A DNA stretch of 64,000 nucleotides, taken from NCBI GenBank assembly GCA_949130495.1, contig OX422208.1, forward strand, positions 397,876,561-397,940,560, written 5' to 3'. Source of the DNA: Sambucus nigra. Taxonomy: Eukaryota > Streptophyta > Magnoliopsida > Dipsacales > Adoxaceae. The notes below the pieces were generated by a model. The model saw nothing but the letters and a program-made list of their open reading frames with translations, ran no database searches and had not been told where the DNA came from. Positions 21,390 to 34,496 of this stretch are shown here, in pieces. Numbering within the stretch: the first letter of the stretch is position 1; each line of letters opens with the position of its first letter. The position numbers were made by a program, and so were the translations under genes.

Positions 21390-22213
21390 CCCTATGCTAG
21401 TAACCGAACTATATGCTCTTGACAAAATGAGTCTTTTGTCTGGGCCTGTATCACTCTCGTAACAATCTGAGGCATAACGTCCATTACCGACATGAATGAT
21501 CGAGCCACTACGTCCTGGTGTCCCAACTCCTTCCACTTTTCTCTCCACACTTCGGCCACCTCACCTACTCGCCTACGGCTCAACGCGTTTGCTACCACGT
21601 TAGCCTTTCCCGGGTGGTACTAGATATCGAACTGATAATCCTTCACGAACTCAAGCCATCTACGTTGACGCATATTTAATTCCTTCTGCGTGAAGTGGTA
21701 TTGTAGGGACTTGTGGTCGGTGAATAAACGGAATTTCTCCCCCAGGAGATAATGTCTCCAAATTCGAAGAGCAAATACAACTGCTGCTAACTCCAAGTCG
21801 TGGGTAATTTTTCTCGTGAGGCTTAAGCTTACGGGAAGCATAAGATATGGCATGACTCTCCTATTGTAGTACACCTCCAAGTCCTTGTAAGGATGCATCG
21901 GTGTAGACTAGATACTCAACTCCCGGTCTGGGCAATGCTAACACTGGCACTGAGGTCAACTTGTCCTTCAACTCATCGGATGACATGCCAACTGACAGGC
22001 ATCGCTCCAGATGAATGGCACACCCTTGCGAGTCAGATGTGTCAAAGGACCCGCTATCTTTGAGAAACCTCGAATAAACCTTCTGTAGTATCCTGCCAGG
22101 CCCAAGAAACTACGGATCTCAGTCGGTGTCATGGGTTGTCCCCACTCCCTCACCGCGGAGACCTTCCCCGGATCAACAGATATCCCTTTGTCTGAAATGA
22201 TGTGCCCTAAAAA
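21390..22213 (-). pseudogene. RT connection and RNase H of outer Tekay element
   Basis: Fragments in different frames. 21968-22153 gives [15 protein letters not shown] (connection). 21620-21898 gives a degraded RNase H with [19 protein letters not shown] and TDHKSLQY. 21392-21598 starts with a VANALSRR match to the usual VADALSR end. Frameshifts and stops separate them. Confidence 0.8.
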
Positions 22214-22825
22214 TTAAACCTCCTCCAGCCAAAACCCACACTTCTCGTACTTTTCATAGATCTCGTTCTGACGCAGCGTCCGTAAAACCTGCCTCAAGTG
22301 CTCGGTGTATTCCTCCTCTGTCTGGGAGTAAACTAGAATGTCATCAATGAAGACGATGACGAACTGGTCTAGGAAATCTCTGGATATCCTATTCATCAAG
22401 TCCATAAACACGGATGGGGCATTGGTTAGGCCAAAAAGCATAACCCGGAACTCATAGGAACCATATCTCGTCAAGAAAGCAGTCTTCGAGACGTCCTGTT
22501 CCCTGATATGCAACTGATGGTATCCCGATCGCAAGTCAATCTTTGAGAATAAGGAAGCTCCTCTCAACTGGTCGAATAAGTCATCGATTCGGGGCAACGG
22601 ATACTTATTCTGTATCGTGACTTTATTCAACTCCCGATAATCTACACACAACCTCAAAGATCCATCCCTCTTCTTTACGAACAGCACAGGGGCACCCCAG
22701 GGCGAAGTACTCATACGGATAAACCCCTGACCCAACAGCTTCTCTATCTGATCCCGTAGCTCTCTCATCTCTGCTGGAGACATACGGTAAGGTGGGCGGG
22801 CTATAGGCCGAGTGCCCGACATCAA
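22214..22825 (-). pseudogene. Reverse transcriptase domain of outer Tekay element
   Basis: A 203-codon open stretch with [58 protein letters not shown] and the catalytic FIDDILVYS. The polymerase fold through the active site is intact, but it is cut off from protease by a frame change at about 22822 and stops after LEEV. Without the rest of pol it is not functional. Confidence 0.9.
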
Positions 22826-23337
22826 ATTGATAACAAAGTATATCTCTCTACTAGGAGGTAATCCTGGAATACATCAACAAACTCCCTAACAACTGGAATC
22901 GAATCGAGTGGTATCACCACTTCCTTAGAGGTCTCCTCCTCTATGTAATACAAATGAGTGGAAGATCCTCCCTCAGGACGAGGCATCGCCACTAAGAACA
23001 TCTCTTGCCCGGGTATGGAAAAAATAATAATCCTGCTGAAACAATCAATCATGACTCGATACGCAACTAGCCAATCCATGCCAACGATAGCATCGTACTC
23101 AGTCATATCTAATACTAACATCTCAGCAGGTAAAGTAAACCTCCCGATCTCGATACCCACACCTCTACATATAAGGGAAATCATAGAGACCCTACGCAAT
23201 GGTGAATCTACGCAAGTAACTGTGCTCTCCGCAGTGTCTAACAACCCTATAGTGCGCCCAAATATCGTGGTAATGAAACAGTGTGTGGCCCCCGTATCAA
23301 ATAAAATACGCCCCATAGTCCCCCGAATAGAGAACAT
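22822..23337 (-). pseudogene. Protease region of outer Tekay element
   Basis: Minus frame with ILFDTGATHCFI (aspartic protease active site DTG), AEMLVLDMTEYDAIVGMDWL and the downstream linker to RT. It starts inside the gag-pol polyprotein, not at a true initiator, and is separated from gag by a stop and from RT by a shift of frame. Confidence 0.87.
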
Positions 23338-23449
23338 ACCCTCAATAGCGGGTGGATCCTATGCGACTGTGGCCTGTTGGAGCTGATAAACTCGCCCGTA
23401 CTGAAGCTGTCCCTGCTGGACTGGGACTGCTGGGATGGGTGGTAAAGCT

Positions 23450-24230
23450 GGCATCTGTGGTGGTGCTGGGAGGGCGGCGGGAAACATAGGTCTCTGGGGC
23501 TCGTGTCGAGCACCCTGTTGCTGCTGCTGCTGTGGGGCCCTTCCCCTTTCAGGACACTCCTGGCGTTTGGGGCCAATCTTGCCATAAATAAAACATTTCC
23601 CCGCAAAGTTTCCCCCTCTCTCACCCTGCTGCCCACGGCCCTGGTGGCCGTTGCCATTCCTCCCCTGGCCATGTTGGCCCTGCTAAAACTGATGTTGTTG
23701 GCCATGCTGGACCTGTTGACCTTGATAGCTGTGCTGACCCTGCTGGCTATGACGAAAACCTCCCTGATCATTTCTGAAACCTCCAGATCGAAATCTCTTA
23801 GAATCCCCCTGCTGGGAACTCTGATCACTCTGCATGTACTGACCCTGAGTTGATTGTCCCCCGCTAGCACCATTCCCCCTATCCTGCCCTGATAGCTGGA
23901 CTCTCCTGATCGGTTACCCTTTGACAAGTGAAAGCGGTGGTCCTGGCAGTGAAGCAGTGCTGCGTTAACCACATCAGCATAAGTGGCCAAGGAGAGATTT
24001 CCTAGAAAGTGCTGACGGATCCTCCAAGTCAACCCATCAATGAATTTATGTATCTTCTTCTCTTCGATCGAAATCTCATTGGGAATGATGTTCATAAGAT
24101 TGGTGAACTCGGCCTCATACTCTGCCACTGTTCTCCCCTCCTGCTTGAGGTTCATCAACTTCCTCCTTATCTCGGTATGACTGCTGAGGGAAAGTACTTG
24201 CGATCAAACCACACCCAGAACTCCTGAATG
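23450..24230 (-). pseudogene. Gag C-terminal part of outer Tekay element
   Basis: Minus frame with MMNLKQEGRTVAEYEAEFTNLM, the usual gag core continuation, and LTWRIRQHFLGNLSLATY, then a Gly/Gln/Arg-rich linker. The zinc knuckle around 23570-23600 reads CFIYGKIGPKRQEC: the second Cys is Tyr and the His is Pro, so the knuckle is destroyed. The frame shifts at least once between 23560 and 23870. Confidence 0.78.
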
Positions 24231-24244
24231 GTAAGAACATCTCT

Positions 24245-24655
24245 TTACTCCGCGGTGGTAATATACTCCCACCACTGCAACGCTGACCCTACCAGCTTAA
24301 AAGTACTCAGTATCTGTCTCTGCACATCCGTACACTCATACATCCTCAAGTGTATTTGGATGTCCTTCTTCCACTGACTGGACATAACAACGTCAGAGCT
24401 ACCTGCAAACTCCGGAGGGTGTGCCTTCTGAAAGGAATTACGAACACGTTCCCAAGCAGACGGGAATGCATGAGACTGGACCGGGGCTACCACCGGCGCC
24501 TGAGGTGGTGCCTGCTGCACAACTGCTAAAGCGGCATTTACCGCTTGGGCTATAAGGGCGGCAACCTCTTCGGCATTCATGGAACCCTGAACTGGTGCAG
24601 TCTGTGGCTCGGGCTGAGCATCCCTGGGAACTCTCTGTGCACGTCGTGGAGGCAT
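24245..24655 (-). pseudogene. Gag N-terminal part of outer Tekay element
   Basis: ATG at 24655 begins MPPRRAQRVPRD, followed by AEEVAALIAQAVNAAL and a capsid-like FQKAHPPEFAGSSD...WKKDIQIHLRMYECTDVQRQILSTFKLVGSALQWW. It ends in a TAG at 24245-24247 where the family continues. The start is 163 nt 3' of the primer site. Confidence 0.85.
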
Positions 24656-24818
24656 CTGAAATGAGAGAGAAGTCTTATAAGTTCACAGTTATTATCTCAA
24701 AATAGCTGAAGAGCGAAAGATACACAAAAGAGTACAATAATCCTAAAATATAGGGCTCTATATCAAAGAACGCTACGCGGAAACATAACAAGCCGTACAG
24801 ATCCTAAGGACACTAGAA

Positions 24819-24836
24819 CCTGATGCTCTGATACCA
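24819..24836 (-). other. Primer-binding site, tRNA-iMet type (outer Tekay)
   Basis: Minus strand TGGTATCAGAGCATCAGG, two bases inside the 5' LTR. Confidence 0.93.
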
Positions 24837-24838
24837 CC

Positions 24839-27809
24839 TGTGACACCCCGTCTAATTAAATATCGGGTAACTACTCCTTTATTCAAATTAAAACAAAATG
24901 TCAAGTTGGTTCAGTTCATAGCTTCACTGTCGAAAATATTTTAAGTCATTACTAGCCACCTAATATTTAAAAACTGAGTTGTCAATTAAATTGAATTAAC
25001 ATGCATCCAAAATAAATTATTATCTAAAGACATCATAATCACAATACAGTCACAATGTAAAATGCTGGAATAAAATTTTATCTGGAGTAACACTCCCCTG
25101 AACAATCCAAATACTTAATAAAACCAAATACAAAATCTGAATAATTAGTTAATTAAATAAATCAAAAACTGAAATGAAACTGAGCAAGATAAAGTTGTCT
25201 CTAAAAGGAAAGGGCGACATGCCCTAACAGAGGAAATAAATCTGAAGGAGTGTCAAGTAGAATGTGGAGACGTCTACAAACGAGATCCTGCAACTTCAAC
25301 AGCAGCTATAGCACGTCACTGAAATGGAACTCCTAAGCTTGGGGTCCCTCTGGCTGGGCACCTAAAAGGTTTTTCAAGAAAAATGGATTTAAAAGCAAAC
25401 GGGTTAGAGCCCGATTGTGAAAACGGTTTAAAATATAGCAAGTGTTTAATAACATTAAACAGTTAATATAAAATACATGTTAGTTGCGTGTACTCACATG
25501 AGTTCCTCACCTCTCAACTAATTGTGCACATGTAGCGTATCCGTAACCCGTCCTAGTTATGCCACTAACTTACTAGTTTAATTCACTACCTGACTTTACG
25601 TTAAAATATGAGAGTTAAAACAAGACATTCTAATATAACATGTGCGTGTCTTCCTTTTTATTTCTTCGGTTTCCTTACAGTAATTATTATGTGAAATTCC
25701 CTTTTTTAACTCTTCTAAAAATGTCACAAGTATTCACACTTACACTTAAATAAAGAGTCCATTTCAATTACAAGTATATTAATCTCATCATAAATATACA
25801 ATTAGGGCACCCCTAGGCTAAACTGCGGTGCACACATACTCTGCTATCGAATCCCGGTACATCACGTACATATGGACCACTTGTTTTGAATCTCTTAGGA
25901 ACCGTCTCAATAAGAAACAATCACACATAATGGAGGCGAACATAGTTCACGTACCCATGGGTCACGCACATACCTACGCTCCCATAGTCAGCTGACTTAT
26001 TAACTCACAAATAAGTCATTCACAGCCATATGTCCTTAAGGTACCAATCTAAATCCTCGCGTAGGCACACAAGGATTAGATGGCCCAGTTCGAAAGCCGA
26101 CCTCCCGTGATAGCAAGTATGGTAGGTATGCTAAACACATAAGTCCATATACTAAGCAATCACACCACTTTGATATCTTAAAATATTAAATAAGGTATAT
26201 TCTACATTCCTATACCGTTATCCCGATTTGTACAATCTTAAGTCTACGAATAATATATAATATAGATCGCCGACACATCTCACGTCGTAGTTTCAAGTAC
26301 CTAAATCCTAACCCACAAAGGTTACCCAGTCTCCTATTATTCCCATATTTAAATCCACTATTCTTAAGGTCCTCATTTCTACCACTAACCTTATATTATC
26401 CAACTATCTAAAACTTATTCATCAACTCTCAGTCTCAAATAGTATCACACTCGTCTAGCCTTATTCAGTTTAATATAATTCCCAATTTGATGTTTAATTA
26501 TGATTCGAGTCTCACAAATATGCCTACTGGTCTTCCTTTAATCTAATAGTATTCACAAAATCCCCACCAATAATTCTCTAGGGTCAAAATTGTCAAAATC
26601 CAACAAAGGAAGAATATAACCGATTCTGGGAAGGTCGATCGATCGACCTGGGAGTGTCGATCGATCGATGGTGGTCGATCGATCGAACTGGGAGTGCCGA
26701 TCGATCGAACGCACCAGATAGGCTACGGCCTGCTTCATTTTTCAATCCAAAATTCGTCCCAAAACTTCATTACAAGGTATGAAAATCTAATCTAACGTTA
26801 TAGGATCATCATACAACTAAAATACATCATTGTTAACGTTCCTAAACCTTTTAGTCATCAATTATATGTCTTATATGGATCAAAACTTCAATAAAAACCC
26901 TAGTTTTCTATTTTCTTCAAGAACAATGGTAAATCTTCTCTTAAATTCATTTTTTAAATCATCAAAAGTTATGTTTGGGGTACTGAATTCGTCCAGAATA
27001 GATCTACATATAATTCTTAACCAAAGTTTAGAGTTGTACATCAAATTCATTGGATTTTTCATCAAATCTTTCAAAACAAATCTTTAATATCTACACTAAG
27101 CATGGAGGAAATATTCATTGAACTAATGAAACCAAATCACTTTCCTTAAGTTTGATGTTCTGAATTGTTTCTGGTGTTCAAGGGCTGGTTCTCTCTTTTT
27201 TTCGATCACAATTCCGTCCAAAAAGGTGGTAGTGGGTAGCGGTTTTGGTTTGGAACCCTTTTGGAACTTCTCTCTAACTCCCGTAGCCCACTTTCTTGTT
27301 TTTGGCTGATAATGGCCTTAATGTCTTTTCTAATAATATATAAATACACTCTAAAATTCGTGGGTCTTAATTCCTTGATTTTTAAAATTACCAAAATACC
27401 CTTCCGGGTTGTCGGTTTGGCCTAAAAATGCCCCGGGACCCAAACTAAACCCCCGACTAGTGTTTTCTGACTATCTCGACCCTTTCGGACACGTTGGAGC
27501 ACTCAAAATGACCTTACGGTTGATAAAAATATAATTTACTTTTTAAATCTATTTAAACTGATTTCTGACGCGACTGACACGCGCGTCCCAACTTAATTTT
27601 CCAAATTGTCGTATTTATAACTCTTGACAATTTTAATACTTTCAATACTCGTATATAACCATATGTACCCAATAATATTCAATATTTTAATCATAATCAT
27701 ATACCAACTCGCGTCTCGCTAGTATTTAAATTCGGATTAATTTCCAATTAATTCTCATTTAATTAATTAATCCATTAAATAAAAATCAATAAAATTACGG
27801 GGTATTACA
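24839..27809 (-). repeat. 5' LTR of outer Tekay element
   Basis: 2971 bp, tgtgacacccc...ggggtattaca, partner of 3946-6897. Small indels and substitutions differ throughout. Confidence 0.95.
26633..26708. repeat. TCGATCGA palindrome array, right LTR copy
   Basis: Four members, centres near 26640.5, 26662.5, 26680.5 and 26702.5 (spacings 22, 18, 22), against three in the left LTR. The last has decayed to CCGATCGATCGA. It begins with the same GGTCGATCGATCGACC. Confidence 0.93.
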
Positions 27810-27814
27810 AACTC

Positions 27815-28150
27815 GCACATCGCACGGGTTTACAACTAGTTGTAAATTAAAGGAGCGTAAGGGATTGGGAAATGTAAATACGGAGATGGATGAATTAAAT
27901 ATGAGAGAGGGAAAGAACTAAAGAGGTGGAAGTGGAACAGTTGAAGAATTAAGGAGTGAGATATGCTCATAACAAAAAAAAATAGAATAAATTTATATCT
28001 CTAGTGCCACTTGCAATGAAAAACTGATTAGAAAAATTTATTAATTATGAAGTTTGGAGATCCATTTTATATATTATTTATATGATAACTTATTAGCTTA
28101 ATCCAAACTAGGTATTCAGAGAGTCTTGGACTTGCTACTTAGGCATATGG
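27815..28150. other. Flanking AT-rich DNA, nothing identified
   Basis: Begins 'aactcgcacatcgcacggg'. No gene or repeat recognised. Confidence 0.4.
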
Positions 28151-28153
28151 GCT

Positions 28154-29184
28154 ATAATATGGACCCAAGATAAATAATTAAATTTTCTCTCAAATAAATA
28201 CTTAGAAGTCCCAATTTATAATCCCATAATTTATTTCATTTTTTAATTTAATTTTAATTAATTCCACTATATAATTATGATTGCACTCTAGTTTATCTAT
28301 CTTAAAAATCACTCTAAATAATGAGGTATAATTTGCACAATTGTTTCGGTACATAATGTGAATCCCCGCGTTAAATTTTCAATACCCTCTTGGTAGAATC
28401 AACTTTCTGCTAATTGATTTTACCAATATGTAATCAATTCCTTGATTATGAGATTTAACTTATTTTGCTACTCCATTGGAATATAAAATAGTCCACTGAC
28501 CAGGTTTATTGATGGAAACAAATCTTATAAGTCTATCATGGGGTTATTAAAATTCAATATATTTCTTGAACTCGGATTCCTCCGAATTATGATCTCAGAC
28601 CTACTCACATCGATCACCTAATCTAAGGAGATTAAGATTCAATATATTTTGAATATTTTCCATAACAGTTAAAGTAACAATTGTGCAAGCATTCTAATCC
28701 TCATAACTATTGGTATTAAGAATCTATGCACCCATTACAAATGGTGTGAGATTACTTTAGTCTAATAAACTCAACCCTTAGACTTAAATCTCATGGGTGG
28801 TCTCGCTTAGTAAATTCTTTTATGTACAGGTCACAATCCTCTTTCGAACTATCATACTAGTTCTCAAACTATCAAATAGTTTCTCATAGTTTGAGATAAA
28901 CTTCTAGGATTGTACATGCAACCATAACGATATGATGTTAACTCCCTGCCTATGTTGTGAACTAGTCAATTGTACTAGTATTAGAACTCCAATATCTCAC
29001 GATCAAGATGAACCAAACTCACCCGAATTCTTACCAAGTACAATTGACTGACATATTAACAATTTATTAAAAACATAAATATAAACTATTGTCACAAACA
29101 TGAATCTCATTTTAAATGAATTAGACAATCATTTTATAAAGAAATAAAATGTCATTACATGGTTTTAAGAATAAAATTCCAACA
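28154..29184 (-). mobile_element. Probable copia solo LTR
   Basis: Read on the minus strand, the right end starts TGTTGGAATTTTATTC, a typical copia LTR start, followed by about 1 kb of AT-rich LTR-like sequence with no frames. The left boundary is uncertain: gggct occurs at 28149-28153 and again at 29185-29189 and could be a target duplication, but the LTR would then end ...TATTAT rather than ...CA. Confidence 0.5.
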
Positions 29185-29189
29185 GGGCT

Positions 29190-30790
29190 TGATGTATTAA
29201 TCTTTATGTACTCACAGTTCATGTCACATGGACAGATGTAGGATACCTTGTGAAGTACAAAATGTACAAGTGAGATAATAATAAATAATCGAGACGAGTA
29301 AGTAAAAAATGTAAGCATGCACGTGTAACATTTAGTTTTACTCCACCTGAATTGAAAATCCTCTCTTCCTCAACTAAAACACTTCCCCCCTTAAACTCAT
29401 ATCACTATATTCCCCAAACTCAACTAAACCTAGCAATACCAATGATATGATCATGCAAATTCAAAAAATTCTAAAATAGGAGTAAGTGAAATATAAACAC
29501 TGAAATAGGAATCATAGAAAAACTATATGACAGTTATAATATAACATTGAATATAGCTTTAGATTCATTTAAGTACAAAATATCCAAGTATCAAATTTTA
29601 ACCAAAAATAAATAAATAAAATAATGAAGAAAAAAAATATAAGTGGTTCATTAATGTGAGATAAATATTCAAAATTGGTACCCCACACAAACTATTTAAT
29701 AAGAATGGGAATGAAATCAAAACTTTGAAAAATAGATACCCCACACATGTTTTACAAGAATCCAAGATTTAACACATATTTGAACACAGAAAGGCCAACT
29801 ATATTGTAAAGAGGTTAAATTCATAAAGGTTTCTCGTCAATTAAGACCTAGAGTTAGATGCAAAAGTTAAGCAAGTTAACGAGGTCAAAAAAAATATGCT
29901 AATCGAAATTTTCTCACAACCATTGTCATTCAACTTGTATCTCCCTAAAAAAATGTGAATTTTGTATATTTATTTATTTTTCATTGAGAGTATGACTTTT
30001 TGTAGATAATTATTATTCTCTCTCCCATTAGCACATGAAAGCGTGTTCTTGCTAAATGGAGCTCTCACCTCAGTTTGGGAAGAATTTCCCATTGCAACCC
30101 TTATCATTTTTTAACATGTAATGGTTCTTATATGCACAATTATAAAAATCTAGCAAAAAAAAATATGTGCTCTGATTGAATGCAAACACGTGCAATAAAC
30201 TTTTGGTATCAAAATTAAGGATACACCCTAGTTTAGCTTGTATAAAGTGCGTGCGATATGACAATGACTACTACATATGGAAAATGAGTTATTCTCGATG
30301 AACTCCTAAAAAGTTTAATCAAAACAAATCAAAGATTCTCTACCTTTTTAAGCTTCTTATCAAGAATATGGTGTAAGATAGCATGATGTGTTCCCAAAAT
30401 TTTCAATCATCTTAAAACACTAGAGATCCACAAAAAATAGAAAATGAATGACAATCTTCTTGTATTTTAATAAGTTTTTAATTTTTTTTAAAATTTTTCA
30501 TTTTTATATCCAATAAAAAATGAAATATAGTAAATATAGTACAAATCTAGGTAGGACAAAAGGATACTGCAATCAATGATAAGCAAAAAATTGGCATCAG
30601 GGTCGAGATGAGCTACCTCACCCTTTTTCCTCTTTTTCCTATACCTACTACTTCTCTTAACTATAACCTCTTGGGGATGAGATGATTTATTTAACTCACT
30701 CATGAGTTACTGGGAAGTCTATACTAGGTATTTTACGTTCTTGAGTATATTTTCAATAGTTACAAATCATGAATTAGGATATCTACCTAT
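29190..30790. other. AT-rich DNA, no feature identified
   Basis: Only short chance frames. A decayed internal region of the copia element to the right is possible, but I cannot show it. Confidence 0.4.
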
Positions 30791-30811
30791 GTCCTCATTT
30801 AACCGAAAATA

Positions 30812-32480
30812 TTACTCCTTAAGATGACTTTTTGTTTTACAATAAGTGCAAAAATATAGTTGAGGTGTGATCACCATCATATTAGGGACATCTCTTGCTA
30901 TGGGACGATTCGGTTTTAACTCGGAGCCGTTAATAATATTGACCTTAGCTTTTGGGATATACACTAAAGTCTTATCATAGACAAGGCCAATCTTGTACTT
31001 TGAGGATTGAGCTGGTGCCAAAAGCATTTTCTCAAGTTTTTCGGACTGATCCTCAAGGTTAACCTTTAGTTGTAAAGACACATCTAGGTATTTATTTATC
31101 CTAGCATCATATTCTTTAAGAAACATTTGAGTCCTTCTTAATAAAAGTAGTGTCACGGGTCTGAAAAGTACCCCAAAGTCTCTTTTTCCCTAAGGACACA
31201 AATATCGTCTTTGTACGACTTAAGCTTGGATCCTAGATTAAGGCTCACCTTATCCAATTGGAGAGCCATCTCATAAAGCTCGGAGTAAGACTTTTTTTTG
31301 TCAACCTCACCATCTCCATTATTTTTAAGGTGTTCTCATCATGGGATCAAACGAACTGGAGTTCCTCGCTAACTTCCTTAACCTTATCTTCAACAAGGGA
31401 AGATTCAGGACTAGCAACGTCCAAGTCCAAAGTGGCGGTAAAGTTATGATCATGGGGAGACTCATTGTGATTGAATTCCGACTCACTATCACAAAGGATA
31501 ATATTTAATGCATTTTTCTTACCCTCAAATTTTAGTTTTGCGGGATACTCAAATGACATATGACCTACACCCTTCCACTAACACCAATCAGATTCCCTAT
31601 GCGTCATCCCAGCTACCCTAAGATTTTTCAACCTTATTAGTTTTATATTTATCAAAATTTTTAGATTTATTAAAGTAGGTTTAGTTTTTAGAATTATTAT
31701 AAACTTTTTAACCATAAGGGTGAAATATTTTTTCTCATTTACAAATTCGTCTTCGGGATTGGTTGCATCAGCTTTATTGGCTTTAATTGTTACAATATTT
31801 TTTCTTTTTGGGTGAACTAATATATTCTGACTCAAAATTTTGGATTAGACCTATGAGTTCCTCAACCTACATCATATCGATGTTACCTAAAATATTTAAG
31901 TTTGTGACATGTGTTCAAACCTAGGAGGTAAAGACTTCAAAATTCCATGCATTACTTTATTATTCAGAATTTTCTAGCCCAAATTAAAACATGAGTTCAC
32001 AACATTAGAAAATTTAGCATATACCTCACCAAAAGTTTCATTTTATTGAATCAACAAAATCTCGAACTGAGTGGTAATATTTTGGATCTTTGAGACACAT
32101 ATGATATCGATACCCTCGTGCGTAACTTGGAGTATCTCCCACACCTCCTTCGATATTTCACACTTCGTAATTAGGCAGAACTCCTCTGGTGTAATCGAAC
32201 TAAATAAAGAATTATGTCCTCAGGAATTATAATTGCATAACCTATGGTCATATTGACTCCAACCCTCTATGGGTTTATAGACAAGTATGTTTCATACCTT
32301 AGTCATTGAATGTGTCCAAATCTATTATATGGCTATCCAAACCCGCTCATCTAGGGACTTAAAAAAGTTTTAATACGCGTTGTCCAATACGTGTAATTAG
32401 ATCCATCAAATAATAGTGGTCTAAAAATGGGTTGACCCTCCATAAAAAAATCTCTCGGATACATGCCTAAGTAAAAATAG
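30812..32480 (-). pseudogene. Decayed Ty1/copia gag
   Basis: Minus-strand fragments in order. Near 32040-32170 there is a degenerate gag core (EVWEILQVTHEG...SKI...FEILL). Near 31350-31600 come a ruined zinc-knuckle-like GVGHMSFEYP and an acidic linker (SESEFNHNESPHDH). At 30812-31156 there is a C-terminal stretch with KMLLAPAQSSKYKIG and a CTYCKTKSHLK half-knuckle. Several stops and shifts separate them. The order fits copia gag of the type with a long acidic linker. No pol follows on the left. Confidence 0.7.
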
Positions 32481-32486
32481 ACATTC

Positions 32487-32499
32487 TCTCTAATACCAA
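32487..32499 (-). other. Degenerate tRNA-iMet primer site (copia)
   Basis: Minus strand TTGGTATTAGAGA, against the standard TTGGTATCAGAGC. It lies just 5' of the decayed gag, marking the inner edge of the copia 5' LTR. Confidence 0.65.
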
Positions 32500-32505
32500 C
32501 TAGAT

Positions 32506-33230
32506 AAAACACAGGTATTACTATAGGTCTATAAAATAAATTAATCTCAAATTTATTATTTCCAACTTAAATATGATCAATTACTTATCTTAGGTACATT
32601 TATTTATTCAAATTTGAATTAATTTAAACAAAATAAATATGGTGCAAATAAAATTTTATATTTAATTTAATCCTATTTAAATTAATTAAGTCAATTTTAT
32701 AAATTTTGAATGAATTAATCAGATCCAAATTTCATATGAGGTGATCAAAATTAACTAAGGCAGAAAATAAAAGCAATCACACAAATATATATATGCAGTC
32801 ACTTAACACTGAAACCTTTCGATAAAAACCACATGCACCCACCCGAATTACTAGTCCACTAGTCCAAAAAATTTGAGTGATTACACAAGAGACAAGTCGA
32901 CTTATAATCCAGATTTGATTACAGCTACATATGCCTTCCATTATGAATCTTCCATCTCCGCAGTATTATCTTTGCTAATTTCCACGGCAGCTTTGACTTG
33001 ACATCCATAACCCTCGAACCTCCTTATCCATCGATCTATGAACTGGATGCATGTTCTTGAATACCTATCACAACTTCAACTCCTGGCACACCATATATGA
33101 AAACGTGCCATGAATCGCAATCCCTGACAATTGGCTCACAGAACTTCGAAAATCTCTTCAAGCCTTGATCACCACCAAAGCCAAAGCTCCATGGGTTTTT
33201 TGATGTATTTATTGGAAATTATGTTTTAGA
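32506..33230 (-). repeat. Copia 5' LTR remnant
   Basis: Adjacent to the primer site. It contains 'cctttcgataaaaaccac...tccactagtc...gtgattacac', a block also recognisable around 34440-34496/37082-37125 and, more weakly, 55600-55700. The outer boundary is not seen. Confidence 0.5.
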
Positions 33231-33420
33231 AAAACACCATTAATATATATGATTTTATGTGAAATTTTTTTTCTTTCTAAAACATGAAAAGAGAACAAAA
33301 TACTAAGCAGTGGGCTTAGGATATTTAGGGGTTTTAGGCTCATAAAAGTTCTCTAAAAGGTTAAATTTAGATCTTGAAAATTAGTCACAAAATCCTCTTA
33401 TAAATAAGTTTACAAGATAA

Positions 33421-34239
33421 GTGTGACGATCCCATTGTAATTTAAAACTTAAAACAATTATTTTTTTTACATAAATCTAATCGTGACCATACTGAGCCCA
33501 GGCCGCGACTGTGGTAGTCATTCTCAAGACTTGACCATAGATTACTTACGGGGCACGCTATTTGAAATCCTCTTTTATCTTTTAAGGCTTTTCAGAAATC
33601 CCATGTATGTTGATTCAATTTTTGAGTACATTTTTAAATGTAAGTAAAAGAGTGTCGTTAAAAATACTATAGCTTAATACTTATAAAAATCCTTATAAAT
33701 CTTGATAAATTCCCAAAAATATTTAAAAAATTATTTTAAAAATTCCACCAAATCTAATCAATTTTATATTTCAAAAATTATTATTTTGAGTCTTATATTG
33801 CTTGTTGTGTGGCTTGTACTTTGGTGCTATGGATATTTTGATGACATTTTGATGCTCCTTTATCATGGACGTAGAATTTGGTCATGTGAAGGATATTCAA
33901 TCAAATATGACACATTTAACTTACGTTTTGTCAAACGGAATTATGAAAATAAGAGAACTTTATTCTTATAAAATGATTAATCAAAAACCTATACATCTAT
34001 CAACCGATCCTCAATCCCTAAGAGATTGAATATTATTCTATGCCTTTTTTATCCTCAATAAATCTATACTATGAGCCCTATGAATTCTACACTCTTAAAC
34101 ATATACCTCTTGACGTACAATCGATACAATAGAGTAATAAAATCGTCACAAACTAAAAAAATACAATGAATGCACTAAACTACTCCCCTTAATATATACT
34201 CCCCATGAATCCAAATTTTCTCCCCCTTTTGTCTTGAGT
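33421..34239. other. Unassigned AT-rich DNA with a possible gypsy LTR end
   Basis: 'tgtgacgatccc' at 33422 resembles the first bases of Tekay-type LTRs (compare 37779), but no matching other end was found. No gene. Confidence 0.3.
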
Positions 34240-34496
34240 AGATAAGAAAAATGAAATAGGAATGTGCCTTACGGGTCCAACTGTAAGTTAATTAAATTCT
34301 TAATTAATTAACAAGTGAAATAAATTAAAAATCATTTATAATTTGAACCAAGTTTTAAATTTACCTAATAAATTAATTTAGTCCAAATTGAATGCAATTG
34401 GTGATTAACAACGGAAGACAATTAAAAAAATCACAAATGGCACAATAAGATTTTAGAGTGAAAACGTTCGTGGGAAAAACCACTATCGCACCAAAC

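Larger units (their letters stand above)
3946..27809 (-). mobile_element. Tekay-type Ty3/gypsy chromovirus (outer element), interrupted by Athila
   Basis: The LTRs are 3946-6897 and 24839-27809. Order on the minus strand is 5' LTR, tRNA-iMet primer site, gag, protease, RT, RNase H, integrase, integrase tail, polypurine tract, 3' LTR. Flanks aactg (3941-3945) and aactc (27810-27814) are a probable 5-bp target duplication with one change. Without the 13,084 bp that include the Athila element and one TSD copy it would be about 10.8 kb. The LTRs differ at roughly 4% over the first 360 bp compared by eye, so it is clearly older than the Athila element it contains. Stops and frameshifts make it inactive. 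The Tekay assignment rests on the long LTRs, the gag start and the integrase C-terminal tail. Confidence 0.9.

Noticed and set aside
23503..23853. Leu-rich plus-strand frame resembling a membrane protein
   Set aside because: Antisense of the Gly/Gln/His-rich gag linker; the hydrophobicity is a complement effect.
24819..24836. tRNA gene fragment
   Set aside because: It is an 18-nt tRNA-complementary primer site next to an LTR, with no cloverleaf around it.
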